A DNA stretch of 64,000 nt from Vicugna pacos (GCF_048564905.1 NC_133006.1:18560501-18624500), one strand, 5' to 3'. Counted from the stretch's first letter, positions 12,370-25,328 are shown. Numbers and translations: made by a program. The notes: generated by a model not told the origin, from the letters alone.

Positions 12370-14285
12370 CAGCAGTTCATTTCAGAGACAAGCCACTGCC
12401 ACAGTGTAATGTCAGAAATCACATTCTGAGTCCCTCCTTTTCAAGAAAACCTAAGTGACTGTAAAGTATCAAGAGGCTGCCACTTCACTATGTAAGATAC
12501 TATGTACATTCCTAATCTTAATTCTTATATGAGTTGCTTATTAAAAAAAGATGGTCAAATTAACCAAATTTCACTAACCATCTCATTTATTTTAAGATAA
12601 ATTATTGGCCACCCTTGAGGCCAGAGCTGAGAGCAGCAAGTTTTGGAAGGGGAAAGCAAAATCAGTGGGTTTCTGGCCACTGTGGTTCATTAAGTCAGAA
12701 ATCATTTATCTGCATTAACTCTTGTTCTAAAGTGTTCATATTTTTAAACATACGTGGGTGAAGGTTTTCATAGAGTGTCTGCTTTGTGCACCTCAAGAAA
12801 AACAACTGGGCCCTCTGAACCTGTTCATCTTGAAGTCTTATTACTGAAAATGGAGCTCTTATCAGCCAGGACAGTGAGAGCATGCTGCCTGTGCTCACCT
12901 TACCAACGACCAGACGCAGTGAGACTGTGATACAACGGCACAGGACACATAGGACCCTGCTCATGTATCACTGGGAGGAAGGGTCATTCTTCCTGTCACT
13001 CCTAGTGAATAGTTACAACGCTGAGTCTTTTTTTTTTTAATTTTTCATTCTTCCAAAAAAGGCCCATAAGATAAATCACCATTATATTTATCATTCTTTT
13101 CCACTTTTTTAAATTGGGATTCATCACAATTGTATGCTTGAAACTATTTAGGAACATTTCAATGTTTAGCAGCTTCCAAAATATTTTATTTTAAATCCAT
13201 CCTTTGGTTTAAATTCATAAACTAATCATTGTGTCTTTTTTAAGGGCCTCTGCTTTACATATACTCTGCAGTTCTGCCCTGTAATGAAGTGTATAGTATA
13301 TTCATGCTTTATCTGACATGCTTTGGGGACAGCTCTCCTTTTCAGAACCTGCTTTTTGTGTCAGCTGACTGGCACCATAGTGCTAGGGAAATGAAGTGGT
13401 TCCTTGGTGACTCCCGATACCTGTCGGAATTAATCTGTAGACAGGAAAAGGTTTTCCTTGAAAAGATGCTGAAGGAAACTGCCAAGCAATGTCTGCATGT
13501 CATTCCAAGGATACACTTACTGCCACGATGGAGGCAAGGAAGAGGGATGCTTATTTTGCAAATTAAAGTTGTGAGCCTCTTTTTTTGACAAGTGAGAATA
13601 AGTTAAAAAAAAATTAACTTTTAATTTTTTTTACATTTTGGTAAATCAGATCTATCCACGTATGAAGCAAGTCCTCTTCTTTTAATTCTGAAGAACTAAA
13701 GCTGGCATTTTCTCACCCTTAAGCACTAGAGAACTATATCCCTTAAGGAAGCAAAGATGAAAATCAAATTTCAACCTAACCTCTTCCTGTTGAGTGAGAG
13801 GTCTCCAGTTAATGTTGAAATGAAAATCTCTGTTTTCTGTTGTTTCTTCTGAACCTTGTTTCTGGAAACTAGCAGTTGTCTAATTTGTGAGCAGTCTTTT
13901 CTTCCATTTTTAAAAGCAGAAATTATTTTTTAATAATTTGTCTAAAATTATTCATTAAGGAACAGACAGAAATGTTACTTTTGGGCTGGCTCAGCCTTTG
14001 GGGATTGGTTCATCAGTTGCAGTAGCCTGTTACTCCTGCTAGTTGGATGGCATGAGCAGAAGGGTGTCAGAGTTTCACCTCTTGTTTTAGTTCTGTTCCC
14101 AAAGCTATGCAAATTAGCCCCCAGGTCTATGGCCTGCATAGGACTTATGGACAAAATGCAAGTTTAAGTTAAAAAAAAAAAAAAAGGAAACTTGTGACTC
14201 AGCAGCCATCACTGTTCTGTGCTGGCCAAGCAGTGAAACATAGCCTTTGTGTTCAGCCTTCCTCAAAGCATAGCTCTTTACTTCC
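12370..14285. other. Unclassified intron sequence
   Basis: No exon or clear repeat. Local T-rich and A-rich runs lie near 13027-13040 and 14170-14184. Short frames here have no family resemblance. Confidence 0.45.
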
Positions 14286-14289
14286 CAGC

Positions 14290-14456
14290 TTGTGAACTTA
14301 AGCAAGTTAGTTAAACACTACAACTGTGCCTCAGGTACTCATCTGGGAATAGTGATGGTGCCTACCTCATCAGTCATGAGGATTTGCTGAGTTAAAATGG
14401 GTTAAGTGCCTAATATAGTGCCCAGCATAGACTCAGTGCTCAGTAATGTTAACTGC
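14290..14456 (+). mobile_element. MIR SINE, plus strand
   Basis: The MIR core is readable: 'cttgtgaacttaagcaagtta', 'cctcaggtactcatctgggaatagtgatggtgcctacctcat', then 'gaggatttgctgagttaa' and 'gtgcccagcatagactcagtgctcagtaa'. The tRNA-derived head is mostly lost. Confidence 0.75.
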
Positions 14457-14784
14457 TTGCTTTTTTCCCCCTCTTTGTCATAATTATACTGTTAGTATTA
14501 TGAGCATTTGACATTAGCCTTGATGTTCTAAGTGTTACACTTTAGCACAGTCCTGAAAACACCTTTGGAGGCTGGATTGTTCGGTCTCCCTCAATGTCTG
14601 TTGTCGTAGGATTTCATCTTCCTGGGGCCTAATTCATTTACACAAAACTGGTACCTTACTGAATGATTTTGAGGATTCTTTGGGAGAAGTCGTAGAATAG
14701 AGAGAATCCATCACTTCTCCAGATCCATGGGACCTTGTCTTATTCATTAACCTATTTGGCTTAGTTTTTTTCCCAGTCTGTGTT

Positions 14785-14895
14785 ATGTCAGTATTTTCAT
14801 TTTATCCTGTTAGGAGAGCTGAAAATAAGTAAGGTTAAAGGATTTACTCTAGGTTACCTTGGTTTGGTAGCAGAACTAGGAACAAAACTGTCTTG
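14785..14895 (-). mobile_element. MIR SINE fragment, minus strand
   Basis: 'tcattttatcctgttaggagagctgaaaataagtaaggttaaagg' followed by 'gtagcagaactaggaac' follows the antisense MIR order (ATTTTACAGATGAGGAAACTGAGG, then the GAACCC part). Diverged. Confidence 0.45.
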
Positions 14896-14899
14896 ACTG

Positions 14900-15825
14900 C
14901 TATTCGTGGATGTGATTTATTACATAAAGTCCTTCTACAGCTAAGGTTACGTATGTCTTATATGTTAGCTGTCAAGGTCAGTCAAGGAGTACTGCAAAGT
15001 TTTTTATCTTGTGGGCTGAATTGCTTAAATGTTAATTCTAAATATTTTATCATAAATATTTAAAGCAAATAAATTCCCTCTTAATCATAAAGCAACAACT
15101 CTTGTTAGTCTGAAAGCATTTGCATGAAAAATTACACATCACTTTAATGTATTTTCTGTCTGATTTTGTGTCCATATAAAAATAACAAACCACAGATGCG
15201 TGATGACATCATCATCACTGAACCAAAGAAGGAAGAAAAGGAAATTATTTTGTAAGCTGAAGATATAAACTCTTCCTTGTCAGGTTGTCAGTGCTTTTCT
15301 CTATTTTTAGGAGGGAGTTCCTGTGTGTAGAATCAGCTTGCAAGATCAAGGACAGTTGACACTCATTCCTACAAAATGAGTCCAAAATTTAAACACAGTG
15401 TCCTCCAAATGTCCCTTGGCACCAGTGAATGCTATTTTTTTTTTAATGCTACATTGGTTCTCTAGTTCATCCCACTCAGCTCCATTGCATTTTCTCTAAT
15501 GTTGTGTCCAATTTTAAATGATTTGAGTGATGGGCCTTCTATCTTTTACCTGGCCAGTGTAACCCCAGAGTGCCCAGGATTTGCAAGGCCTTATTGCTCC
15601 CTGGGACAGCTGTGTTGCAGCAGACCTGAGAAAAGGGTGGCAGAGCTCACAAGGTTGTAATTGCTGCCTAATAGTCTATAGCAACCTGAGCATTTTATTA
15701 AGATTAAATTAAAATTAGCGTTATTATTCCAGAAGATGCTTTCACACTGCAGTAAAAATCATGCTGAGAGAATGTCTGATATGCAACCTAATTTTGCCGT
15801 TGGCTTAATTTCTTCCCATTACTCC
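14900..15825. other. Unclassified intron sequence
   Basis: No supportable exon, RNA gene or named repeat. Confidence 0.45.
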
Positions 15826-15976
15826 TAGTAATATACCTCTCAAGCCATTTTATATTCTTCTCTTTGTACTTCTCTGATTACATGAATAACTTTATCTTCT
15901 CCCTTTCTGTTTCTCCTGTCGTATTTGCCCAGAGTATTCCTGGTAAACATGATCCTGACAATAGAATTGGGGATTA

Positions 15977-16267
15977 TTACAATGCAGACTTTTCAGAGTT
16001 AGAGTGACTTTCTAAAAGACAGATGTTGATGAATCCCATAGAAGTAGGCAGTATACACCTTCTCATAGCAATAAGCAGGATAGTTTTGAGTTTTTTAATT
16101 TTACTTTCTTCTTCTTCTCTTAAATCATTCAATTCTGTCATTTCCGGGCCACATTCTTCTATTACTGACATTCCCATGAGTGGAAGCCGGATACCAGTAT
16201 CATCATCTTTCTGGAGAGGAACTTTTATCTCTCCTCTGTGATGATATTTGAGCAACTCTGCCATCAT
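15977..16267 (-). pseudogene. Unidentified coding-like open frame, possible retrocopy remnant
   Basis: A 96-codon open frame on the minus strand starts with an ATG at 16267 and ends at 15977. Its composition looks protein-like: a charged segment with EIKVPLQKDDDTG is followed by an acidic stretch MTELNDLREEEESKIKKLK that could form a helix or coiled coil, then a hydrophobic patch. Conceptual translation upstream (minus strand, near 16290-16420) and downstream (near 15850-15940) also reads protein-like but is interrupted by stops and frame changes. That pattern suits a decayed processed pseudogene better than a working exon, because no splice sites bracket it. I do not recognise the parent protein. 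Chance open sequence in AT-rich intron is the alternative. Confidence 0.3.
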
Positions 16268-16679
16268 ACCATGGTTATTTAATTCTGTTGTATTTATAAG
16301 CAGTTCTCCAACCTGCTGACGGTTGTCACTTAGAAAACTTACTGGTATTTTTCCTTTCTTCTGCTGTGCTCATCAAATCCTTCCACCTCACTCCTGCAAC
16401 TGTCCCCCCAGCATTGGCTACCTTATTAAAAAGAAAAAAGTTTTGAAAAAAGAAATAGTGCTTAATTGAGATTTATGTACACCAAGACATAAGAATCTAG
16501 TTTCATATGCTGTATAATATCCCTGGAAAATTCTTTGTCCTTTACTTTTTGGGAGTAATTTATACTTCTCTGAGAAGTAATGTCACATAATTATTATTTG
16601 CTTTGATGAACTTTAACAGTTTTTTAAAATTCTTACATTTTTAAATGCACTTCTTATAATAATTACCTTTTGTTTATCC

Positions 16680-17010
16680 ACACTGATTCATTCATTCATT
16701 TAGTAAACATTTGAAGACATTCATTGCACTCTACTGGACACTGTTCTCGGTGCTTTGAAAAGGAAAATAAGAAAAAGTCTCTGTTTTCAGAAAGATCAAA
16801 GCCCAGTAGGGGAGGCTGAAAAGTGCATATTCAACTATCTTACAAGGGGGACATGGTATAATAGAAGTTATGTGAGCACTAATGAGTTGCAAATTACTGC
16901 TTCTTGCCGGAGGTCAGTTCTTGTGGGAGACCACATAAAGCATGTGCCATTTGAACTGGGCTTTACAGGACAGGTAAGGGAATAAGGAGAGAAAGGTATG
17001 TACAGGAGCA
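16680..17010 (-). mobile_element. L2-like fragment, minus strand
   Basis: 'attcattcatttagtaaacatttgaagac' at the start and 'ccatttgaactgggctttacagg' near 16948 follow the antisense L2 3' end in order (tail repeat, CACTGTTCT-like stretch, then the ATTTGAGCTGGGTCTTGAAGG segment). Confidence 0.45.
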
Positions 17011-17224
17011 GAAACCACACTAGCAGGGCATGGACACCTGAAGGACATTGAGGAATGACCCATGAGTCAAACATAAGGCATATAATAGAAGTTGCTAGTG
17101 ATGAGCCAGCAACATAAGTGGAAGAACACTGAAAAAAGTGGAGCAGCAGTCCTGTAATCCAGACCAGTATTAACCCCAATGTAATTAATCTTTGCTTTTG
17201 AAATATGTGTTTTTAATTTATGTT

Positions 17225-17272
17225 TGACTACAGGTGATTCTGATCGGCAGCCGGGGTTAAGAACGATCAATT
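17225..17272. mobile_element. MER5-like hAT terminal fragment
   Basis: 'caggtgattctgatcggcagccggggttaagaacgatca' is close to the MER5 end (GGTGATTCTGATGTGCAGCC...TTGAGAACCACTG). Only about 45 bases remain. Confidence 0.4.
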
Positions 17273-17529
17273 CAGACCCCCTTGACATTTGAACAGGTAC
17301 CAAGAAGACCCTGACTCGTTAAAACTGGAAGAGGGGTACCCTTAAGTCAGAACCCCCTCCACCCTTAGGCTGTTAGAAAACAGCCACCTCTACCTCTCTC
17401 CTCATATCTCTTTCCCCTGCAGTTTTTAAATTTGTTCAAATTGCTTCTACTGACTAATGAATAAAACAGATCCTTCTCTTGACTCTATAGTTTTCCGCTA
17501 GGCATCATCCTGTACTCTTCATAGCCACA

Positions 17530-17968
17530 CCCTGTGCCTCCATTTTTATTTCTGCTCTAGCGGAGTACAGTCTAGACTTAGTTTCACTGGCCACAGTCTT
17601 CCTAGCCTTCTAGGGTGTTGCATTTCTAGACTTTGCACTTGCTGCTACTCTTCTCCGTGGATTTTCCTTCCCTGCACATTTTTCCTGGCATCACTCACGC
17701 ATTTTTCAGTACTTGGTGATCACATCTGGGAAGCCTTCTCTAATCTTTCCAGCCTAAATTAGGTTTCATTCCTTTGTGCTACTATACTATTTTGTGTGAT
17801 ATTTGTATAATAACACTTATTTACATATATTATAATTACCTGTCTGCATTAGAACAGTGGACCTTTTAGGAATTGACATATTCATATTTGTTTCCATTTC
17901 TAGTGCCCAACAGTATTCAGAATATAGTAACTGCTTGATAAAAAATTGCTAAATGATTGATGTTATTA
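17530..17968 (+). mobile_element. L2 LINE 3' end, plus strand
   Basis: The L2 tail order is clear: 'ctttgcacttgctgctactc', 'gggaagccttctctaat', 'cattagaacagtggacctttt', 'ttccatttctagtgcccaacagtattcagaatatagtaactgcttgataaa'. It ends with a decayed tail copy 'aaatgattga'. Confidence 0.65.
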
Positions 17969-17999
17969 TAGTCATTTAACATTTTTGAGCAGCATATGC

Positions 18000-18165
18000 T
18001 AGCTACCAATTACTGTGCAATTAGTATGTGCCTGGTCAAGCACTGACCGCCACCTAACATGCACCATTTAACCCCCCGAGTTAGGTACTATTATTTTCCC
18101 TTTTACAGATGAGACTGAGGCTTTGAATAGTTAAGTTTCAAAACTGAATTGCTCTTTCTGGTATC
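18000..18165 (-). mobile_element. MIR SINE, minus strand
   Basis: 'agctaccaattactgtgcaattagtatgtgcctggtcaagcact', 'ccatttaaccccccgagttaggtactattattttcccttttacagatgagactgagg' is the antisense MIR core in the correct order. Confidence 0.75.
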
Positions 18166-18169
18166 TTTC

Positions 18170-20842
18170 TCAAATTGATATTTCACACTTAATCTAAACT
18201 GGGGGACTTCTTTAATGTAAGCTGTAAAATTTCTAAAGCATAATATATAATCATCCAATTATATTTATTTTGTAAATTGGCAGTATTATCAGTTATCTAT
18301 GGTATTTGTCAAAGGGTTTTTTCTTTTTAAAGATAGGATCTTGTGTGGCTTAACTAGTCATTTTTTTTCCTTTGTGTCTAACATTTATATTTTTGCTACC
18401 CATTCAGTGGACCAACAATTCATTCTATTTGGTAATTAAGAGAGACCAAATGATTAAAATCAATAGATGGTGGCACAGCCCCTAATTCCCAGTCTTCTCT
18501 CCCCACTGAAGAGCCTCTGGAGCCAATAGTTGGAAAGCCCTCCCTAGGAAACCTGCTCATAAATAGAAAAATCAGCTAGTTCAACTCCCCTCTTCCATTT
18601 CCTTTCCTTTCCTCCCTGCTAATGAGCAGTGAAATGGCCTAATGACTGGTACCAGAGGGAGGGGACAGCAGAGAAGAAAGCCTGAGTAATCCCCACACTG
18701 AATCATCAGCCTCTGTGTAATTGAGTTTTCTTTGGTTTCCTTTGTTTTGGAGTTCAGCATTTTAAAGTTACTGAGGGATGCACTGTTTCTCCAGACACTG
18801 AGATGAGCGCTGTTTTCAGTTTCTGCCATAATCATTTTGATCCACCGGTGTGGACTAGGAGGCTCATACTTCCGACAGGGCCTCCAGAAAGGAAGCTGGG
18901 AGAACTCTGAATCACACAGTTCCCTTTTCCACTGAGAGTCAAACATAGAATGGCCTTTTCACGCCCTTGTCTGTTTGACTGTGTGTGATAGAGGTTGAAG
19001 AGCATTTGTGTGGCAGGAACGGCTCTGGAAGATAAGGAAGGTGCTGAGCAGAATATGAAAGCAGCCCAGCTCCACATAAGCCCCGGAAGGGGAAATAGAT
19101 GGTGGCGGAGGATGAACATCTGTCCTGGTTTGCCCAAGATGGAGTGGTTTCTTGGCCTGTGAGACTTTTCAGTACTAAACCCTGCCCAGTCCCAGGCAGA
19201 CATGGATGGTTGGTCATCTGTGTGCTTAACTGTCCCTAGCTTAACAAATGGAAGTTCACAGTCAGTTGGAAATCATTTCCTATTGTCTTTAAATCCTGAC
19301 TCACTGAATGAAAAACCAAAAACTTGAGAATTTTCTTGGATTCCCTGGAGTAAGCAATAAAATTGAATGGACCCTTGTTGAAAGCTTTCCTCCTATTCCA
19401 CCTGCATCTTGTGCTCCAGTTGTCTGATTTAGAACCCTTGGTCACCCTGCTCCCCGTGCCTGAGAGGTGTTTCTTTGTTCTTCCTCCCCCTCTCCTTTTG
19501 CTGCTGCTGCTGCAGTAGCTCCAGGATTAAAGAGTATGTACAATATATACCTTCTCCTACTTTGGCACCCACTTCCCATGGCTCTGCTTAGATGCAACTG
19601 GCTGGGCTGGGGCATTGGGGAGCCTCCAGACGACCCACAGCTGAGTCAGGTCCCCTGCAGCAGCTGTTATCTGAACCAACTGGGTCATGCAACAGCAACA
19701 GGGGAAGGGTGCAGCACAAATGTGCAGGAAGAACACCAGACAAGCCTGTCTGTGCTCCAGAGAGTCTAAATCACCCCATCTGCATGTGGAGCAGGGTGAT
19801 TGTTCTGGAGAGTGGGAAGGGGATGAGATGGTGTTTTTCCACAGTTATTAAGATAAACAGAGCAGCCAGTGCTGTCTGTGCAGCTGTTGCAGCGTGAGGA
19901 TGAGCTGAATCATTTTATTTTTACTCAGTGGGAATTAACACCTCTCTTCTTTGAGAAAGGGGGAGACTATGGCTAACAAAAATCACTCAATGGTTTGAAA
20001 TCTTTCTGCAGAATGGTAATAATTTATGGGACTGTCTGGATGCATCCCTATTTGGACTTTTAATTAGTGAAAACCCAGTTCAGGAGATAAAATAGCTGAA
20101 TAATCTGAGACTGCCATTTCAAGATGTGGTAGAAGGAATGGGACAAGGAGGGGGATGGAGAAGCAGCAACAGGTAAAAGATTATTTCAAGACAAGAAAAA
20201 AATAAAGAGTTGTAGCCCTCAGGCTGAAGACAGGGAAGGAGATGAGGAGGAATGGTCATTATTTGCTATATTATTGTCCTAAGTACTAGATAGTTTTTGA
20301 GGTTTGCCCTGTGGCCATAGCATCCTGGAAGACCCAAGGTCTCAGACATAAGTCCAGCAAAGATCCTTGATTGAATCATTCTCCTTATAGGAATAATCAC
20401 AGGCATGGTCACAGTTTTGTGAAAAATAGTTAAAGTTTCAGGTAATGATGACAGAATGAATGCACATCAATTCTCACATCATTTAGAACAAGATCCTACT
20501 AAAATGACAGTAAAGGGATTTTTGTTTTTTGTACTTATTCATCAGTAAGAATAAAGAAAATGGGAAAAGGAAGTAAAAAATGGAGAAGAAAGCTGTAAAG
20601 CAGATGAACAATGGTAAATGATTTAACGGGCTCAATAAAACTGAATCCTAAGCCACTGAATCCTCAAAGGCTTAGGTATTAGGGTCACGAGGCACCTTTG
20701 AAGCTGCAATGAATGAGGAGAAGGGGTGGGTAGGGAGGGGCTAAATGAGAAGGAGTGGTTAACTGTGTTTATGAAACGAGAGCTCTAGCTTCGCTCCCCT
20801 ACTTCACAGAACTTTGCTTCTCTCCCACTCTGATAGAAAACT
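18170..20842. other. Unclassified intron sequence
   Basis: No exon with matching splice signals. The overlapping open frames near 18581-19217 and 19467-19897 have no recognisable domain. A short (CTG)n run is at 19500-19513. GC content is somewhat above that of the flanks from 18.8 to 19.8 kb. Confidence 0.45.
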
Positions 20843-20854
20843 GGAAATTTATTC

Positions 20855-21270
20855 TTTTTTTCCTAGTTTTATTAAGATATAATTGACATGTAACATTGTG
20901 TAAGTTTGACATGATGATGTATAACATATGGTGATTTGATACATATATGTTATGAAATGATCACCACAAGAAGTTTATTTAACATTTCTATCACCTCACA
21001 GAAGTACCTTTTTTTATGGTGAGAGCATTTAAGATCTACTGTCTTAGCAACTTTCAAGTATATAATAGTTTTGTGAACTGTGGTCACCGTGCTACATAGT
21101 AGATTCCCCAGAACTTATAACTGGAAGTTTGTACCCGCTGACCAACATCTCCCCGTTTCTCTCACTTCCCAGACCCTGGCAACCACCATTCTACTTTGTT
21201 TCTATGAATTAGGCTTTTTTAGATTCCACATATAAGTGAGATCATACAGTATTTGTCTTTGTCTGACTTT
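20855..21270 (-). mobile_element. 5'-truncated L1 3' end, minus strand, with target-site duplication
   Basis: This reads as an antisense L1 3' UTR: 'agttttattaagatataattgacatgtaacattgtgtaag', 'tggtgatttgatacat', 'gtgaactgtggtcaccgtgctacatagtagat', 'ccctggcaaccaccattctac', 'ccacatataagtgagatcat'. It is flanked by GGAAATTTATTC at 20843-20854 and GGAAATATATTC at 21271-21282, 11 of 12 bases identical, which fixes both edges and gives a 416-bp insert. The family resembles late L1MA/L1MB types. Confidence 0.85.
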
Positions 21271-21639
21271 GGAAATATATTCTCTGAAGAAGATAAAACA
21301 AAAGGTCTCTAAACCAGAAAACCATGCACAGGTGAGAAAGGTAGGAAGCGTCAGTCATCTGATGCTTAGACTCCACCTCTTAGTAATACCACACACACAG
21401 ACAGACAAATACCCTCTCCTTGTTTTACCACTTCTGAAACTCTTGTAGTCAAGCCCGTATCTTCCATGCAGAGGATTAGAAACATCTTCCTAGATAATCT
21501 GATCAGTCCAAGAGGGAAGAGCTAAAGAATCGGAAAGTGAGGTCTTCTTGACAGTCCACCCACTCAGGAAACTATATTCTCAGGATTTCCTTTTGTTATG
21601 TCTCAGTTCCTTCCTGACAGCCTTCTTGACAACCAGACA

Positions 21640-23230
21640 TCTGAGAAAACTAATATAAACTTTAAAGACAAAACAAACAGGAAAAAAAAACTATATAGGG
21701 AGATGAAAACTTAAAAAAAAATCATTGCTATCTTCAGAGAAATTAGAGTAAATATGGCAATCTTAGACCAAGAAGAAGATGCCAGAAGAAAGGAACATTT
21801 GGAGAATAAGAAGTACAGTTAGAAATTTGAAATATTAAAGCAGAAATGAAAAACTCGGTAGAGAGCACAGATGATAAAGTTGAGGAGCTCTCCCACAAAG
21901 TAGGAAAAAATGACAAAACGATGGCAAATAAAGGAAATATAAAAGTGCAGGTAAAGGTAAGGAGGCCCAATATCCAAAGTAAGAATTTCATAAAGAAAGA
22001 TTAGGAGAATCCAGGTGAAGAAGTCAATAATAGTAATTCAAGAAAAATTACCGAAACTGAAGTACATGAATTTCCAGATTGCCGAGGTCTTCTAGTACCC
22101 AACTCTGTGGAAGAAAGCAGACCCACACCAAGGCATCATGAAATTTCATAATACTAGGGATGGGGAGAAAAAAAATCTACATTCTTCCAGAGCAAGGCAT
22201 AGTTTTTAAAAAAAAGAAGAAAGAAGAAGAGAAAAAATCAGATCAGATATGATTTCTCAACAGCAAAACTAGAAGATTGACAAGCAATAGAATTAGACCT
22301 TAAAGGTTTGAAAGAAAACTACTTCCAAATTAAAGTTCTATACCCAGCCAAACTGCTAGTCAAATACAAAAGTAGACTAAACGTATGTTTAGACAAACCA
22401 AGCCTTAAAATTTTTACCTCCCAGATACCATTTCTCAGGAAGCTACTGGAGGCGCTCTTCACCAAAATGAGAGAATAAACCAAGAAAGAAGACTGCATGA
22501 TACAGGACAGGGGCAATTCAGCACAGGAAAGTGGTGAAAGGAATCCTTAGAATGGTGGTGAAGACATCCCAAGATGACAGCTAGCATCAGACTTAGAGGG
22601 CAACCAGACTTGACTGAAAATAGCTAGAATGCCTGGGAAGACTTTTAAGAAGAATAAATTGCTAGAAATACCTGCCTGAGGTGTCAGAGTGTTTGAGAGG
22701 AGCTTTGGTTGAGGTAACGTAAAATTGGGAGAGAAGAGGTGAATTAGTGTTGAGTACATACAAAACTAAGCAAAAGGAAAATCAAGGCTGTTTTTAACTC
22801 TAAGTAGGGAAGAAAAACTGTACAGGAAGGGAAAGTACTCCATATACATTAGTCGTAAATAATGTTTACATAATCAAAATGTAAACACTGAGTGTCATTT
22901 CAACCAAAATTACAATACAGTCTAAGGGGGGATAGGAAAGGGTTCATATGGAGGAGAGGGCTAAAAAATTGTCTTCCATAGTAGTGGATTAGTAGATGGG
23001 CCTAAAACTGAGAAACCAAGAAGTAGCATTTAAAGCATGATAATTATCGATGTGTGATAAATCCTAAAATAATCCATTAAAACAGGTAAAAACATTTGCC
23101 TCTGGGAAGAGGAGGAAATGGAACATGGGAGGAGTAATTTCCACAGTAAATCTTATAGGCTATTTGACTTTTAAAACTACGTACATATAAAAATGCCTTA
23201 AAGAAGGCATTTTAAAAATGTAAAAGAAGG
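21640..23230 (+). mobile_element. HAL1-like LINE (half-L1), plus strand
   Basis: The segment follows, in order, an ORF1-type coding part ('gttgaggagctctcccacaaagtag'), 'gaaactgaagtacatgaatttccag', 'agacccacaccaaggcatcatgaaatttca', 'ctatacccagccaaactgctagtcaa', 'caggaagctactggagg', and an A-rich tail near 23210-23230. I recall this layout as HAL1, an L1 relative with ORF1 but no reverse transcriptase. No long frame survives. An ordinary old L1 ORF1 region is the alternative. Confidence 0.65.
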
Positions 23231-23239
23231 AAAAGAAAT

Positions 23240-25328
23240 GCGGTAAGCCAGTTGTTTTTTTTTTTAAATGAGAGGTCCAAACACGACAGCAGTAGCAATG
23301 ACTACTAGTAATATAATAGAATCTCCTTTTTTTTAAAAAAAATAAATCCTCTCTTACAAAGTATGCATTTTACTTTATGTGAATTTCTCTTGTAAGTTTT
23401 TCTTTCCTTGAATTTCTGACGTTTTCTTTCTGATCACTGTCTTAGCACTAATGCTGTACCAGTAAAGTCTAGGTTGTGAATGGTTGAACTCTCAAGAAGC
23501 TTTGGGGAGGAGGAGTAAAAAAAATCCTTGCCAAACTACTCCACCTCCCAACCTGCTTGCTAATCCAGCAGAAATATTATTTGGGGACAGGCCTCAAAAC
23601 TTCATGGTGCATGGGACTCCTGACACAAAAGGCATGAGTGTGGGAGAATGTCTTTTAATGTGATTGGGCAGACTGCTAGTTTTGAACTTACGCTGTGTCT
23701 GCTCACCTCCTACTGTAAGCTGCAGACTCTAGATCATCAAATAATGCCACTTAGAGCATCTTGCTCTTTTCTTTTCTCTTTTGCTTCTGTTCAAGTTCAA
23801 ACACACTGACAGTTTAGCAGCAAAATCTCTTACACCAGTAGTGCTGAGATTAATAATCCTTCATGCTTTTTGGAAACTGGAGTGCACAGGTTTCTAATGG
23901 TGAAATGAGTCTTGCACTTCTGCCTTTAACAACCCCTGATACAGAACACTGTGCATATCTGTACTAGTTTTGGCACCCCAGACAAAAACACTTCTCTCTC
24001 TTCTGTTATCATTTGCATTTCCTGTGCTGTTGGTGTGAGTGTTTCTCTCAAGTTTTCCATACTATTAATTTTGTTTACTTTGCCTCTGGTTGATAGCTTT
24101 ATACATAGGTACACTGATGCTTGAATTATGTGCTAAGTAAATCTCTGGATTTTTTTTTTTCTGATCCATTCTCTAGGTAAAGGTCCAGAATTTCCCCAAG
24201 GGAAGTTTTATGGTCCCTGAAATTTTCTGTGAGCATTGAAGCAGTGTGGGAATAGTAGGTGTTAAGTGTGTGGCTTTTCTGCATTGAGCTTTTTTCCCCC
24301 AAATACATTTTAGTCAGTCAGCTCTGAGGAGCTGTTATTGCCTGGAACATAGGTTTCTTTACATAGCTGGTAAAGAATGAAGAGGCTTTGAGGAACATGT
24401 GTTCTGTTGAGCTTTGAAATCTCCCGCCTGATTCTACGAGTGTAGAGGTGTGAGTTTTCCATGGAAGGAAGTCATACACGCAGGGGCTATCACATGGAAA
24501 GTGTTCAGAAGCTGGTAGCTTTTATTTTAATCCCAGAGCTAGTTTCTCAGGGGCCTGGAGTGAAGATTTGTGGTTTCCCTTACTCCCTGTATTCTCTTTA
24601 TTACTCTCTTGACTTGGCACTCCGTTTTCACTTCCATTACTCTGACCATCTTGGGCAATTCTTGTCTTATTTCTCAGTGTGTCAACTGTTTATACATTCT
24701 TAGAAGGATTCTTAGATTTTTCTTCAGGGAGAGGCAAATTCTTTCTCCTTCTGTTTTCCTTGCTTCTTTTCCTATTTCTATAGGAAAAAAAGGAGATGCT
24801 CTTCCTGCCCTTAAAAATTTAAGTTACAGTAAGTGGCATATCCCCACCATAGTCCTAGGTTAAAAAAAAGAGAGAAACTTCCCTTAGCCACCACGATCCT
24901 AAAGTAGGCTTGCTACAGGTCATAGTTACCAAATGAGTTCTTACAGATTCATAGGGAAACTAACAAATTTAATTCTCTTCTGCTTTTTCTCTAGTGCGCA
25001 ATTCCATTAGACTCATTTGTCTACATTCGTGGAAACGCACAGCCTATTGGATAAACTGAAAAAGATAATGCAGCCATTTTAAAGATAAAACTGGTGAAAT
25101 TCTCTCCCCCTGCTCCCAGCATCTTGGGCCAGGGGAAAAGTTAAAGAAAAAATGCAAATGTTGAACTTTTGGTAATTTAGTTCTATTTCTTAAAATATAC
25201 TTTGTTTGGTTTCAAATGTTTTATTGAGTAATAAAATTGGTTAACAGTATTCCCACATGGGGATTTGTTCACATTAGCACATAACAGAGACAGAAGAAGG
25301 GACTGGTGTATTCATATTCATACTCTTT
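23240..25328. other. Unclassified intron sequence
   Basis: No exon or identifiable repeat. Overlapping short frames around 24461-24863 show no domain. Confidence 0.45.

Noticed and set aside
18581-19217. Three overlapping minus-strand frames of 92-123 codons
   Set aside because: No recognisable domain and no splice signals in frame; overlapping frames in moderately GC-rich sequence are expected by chance.
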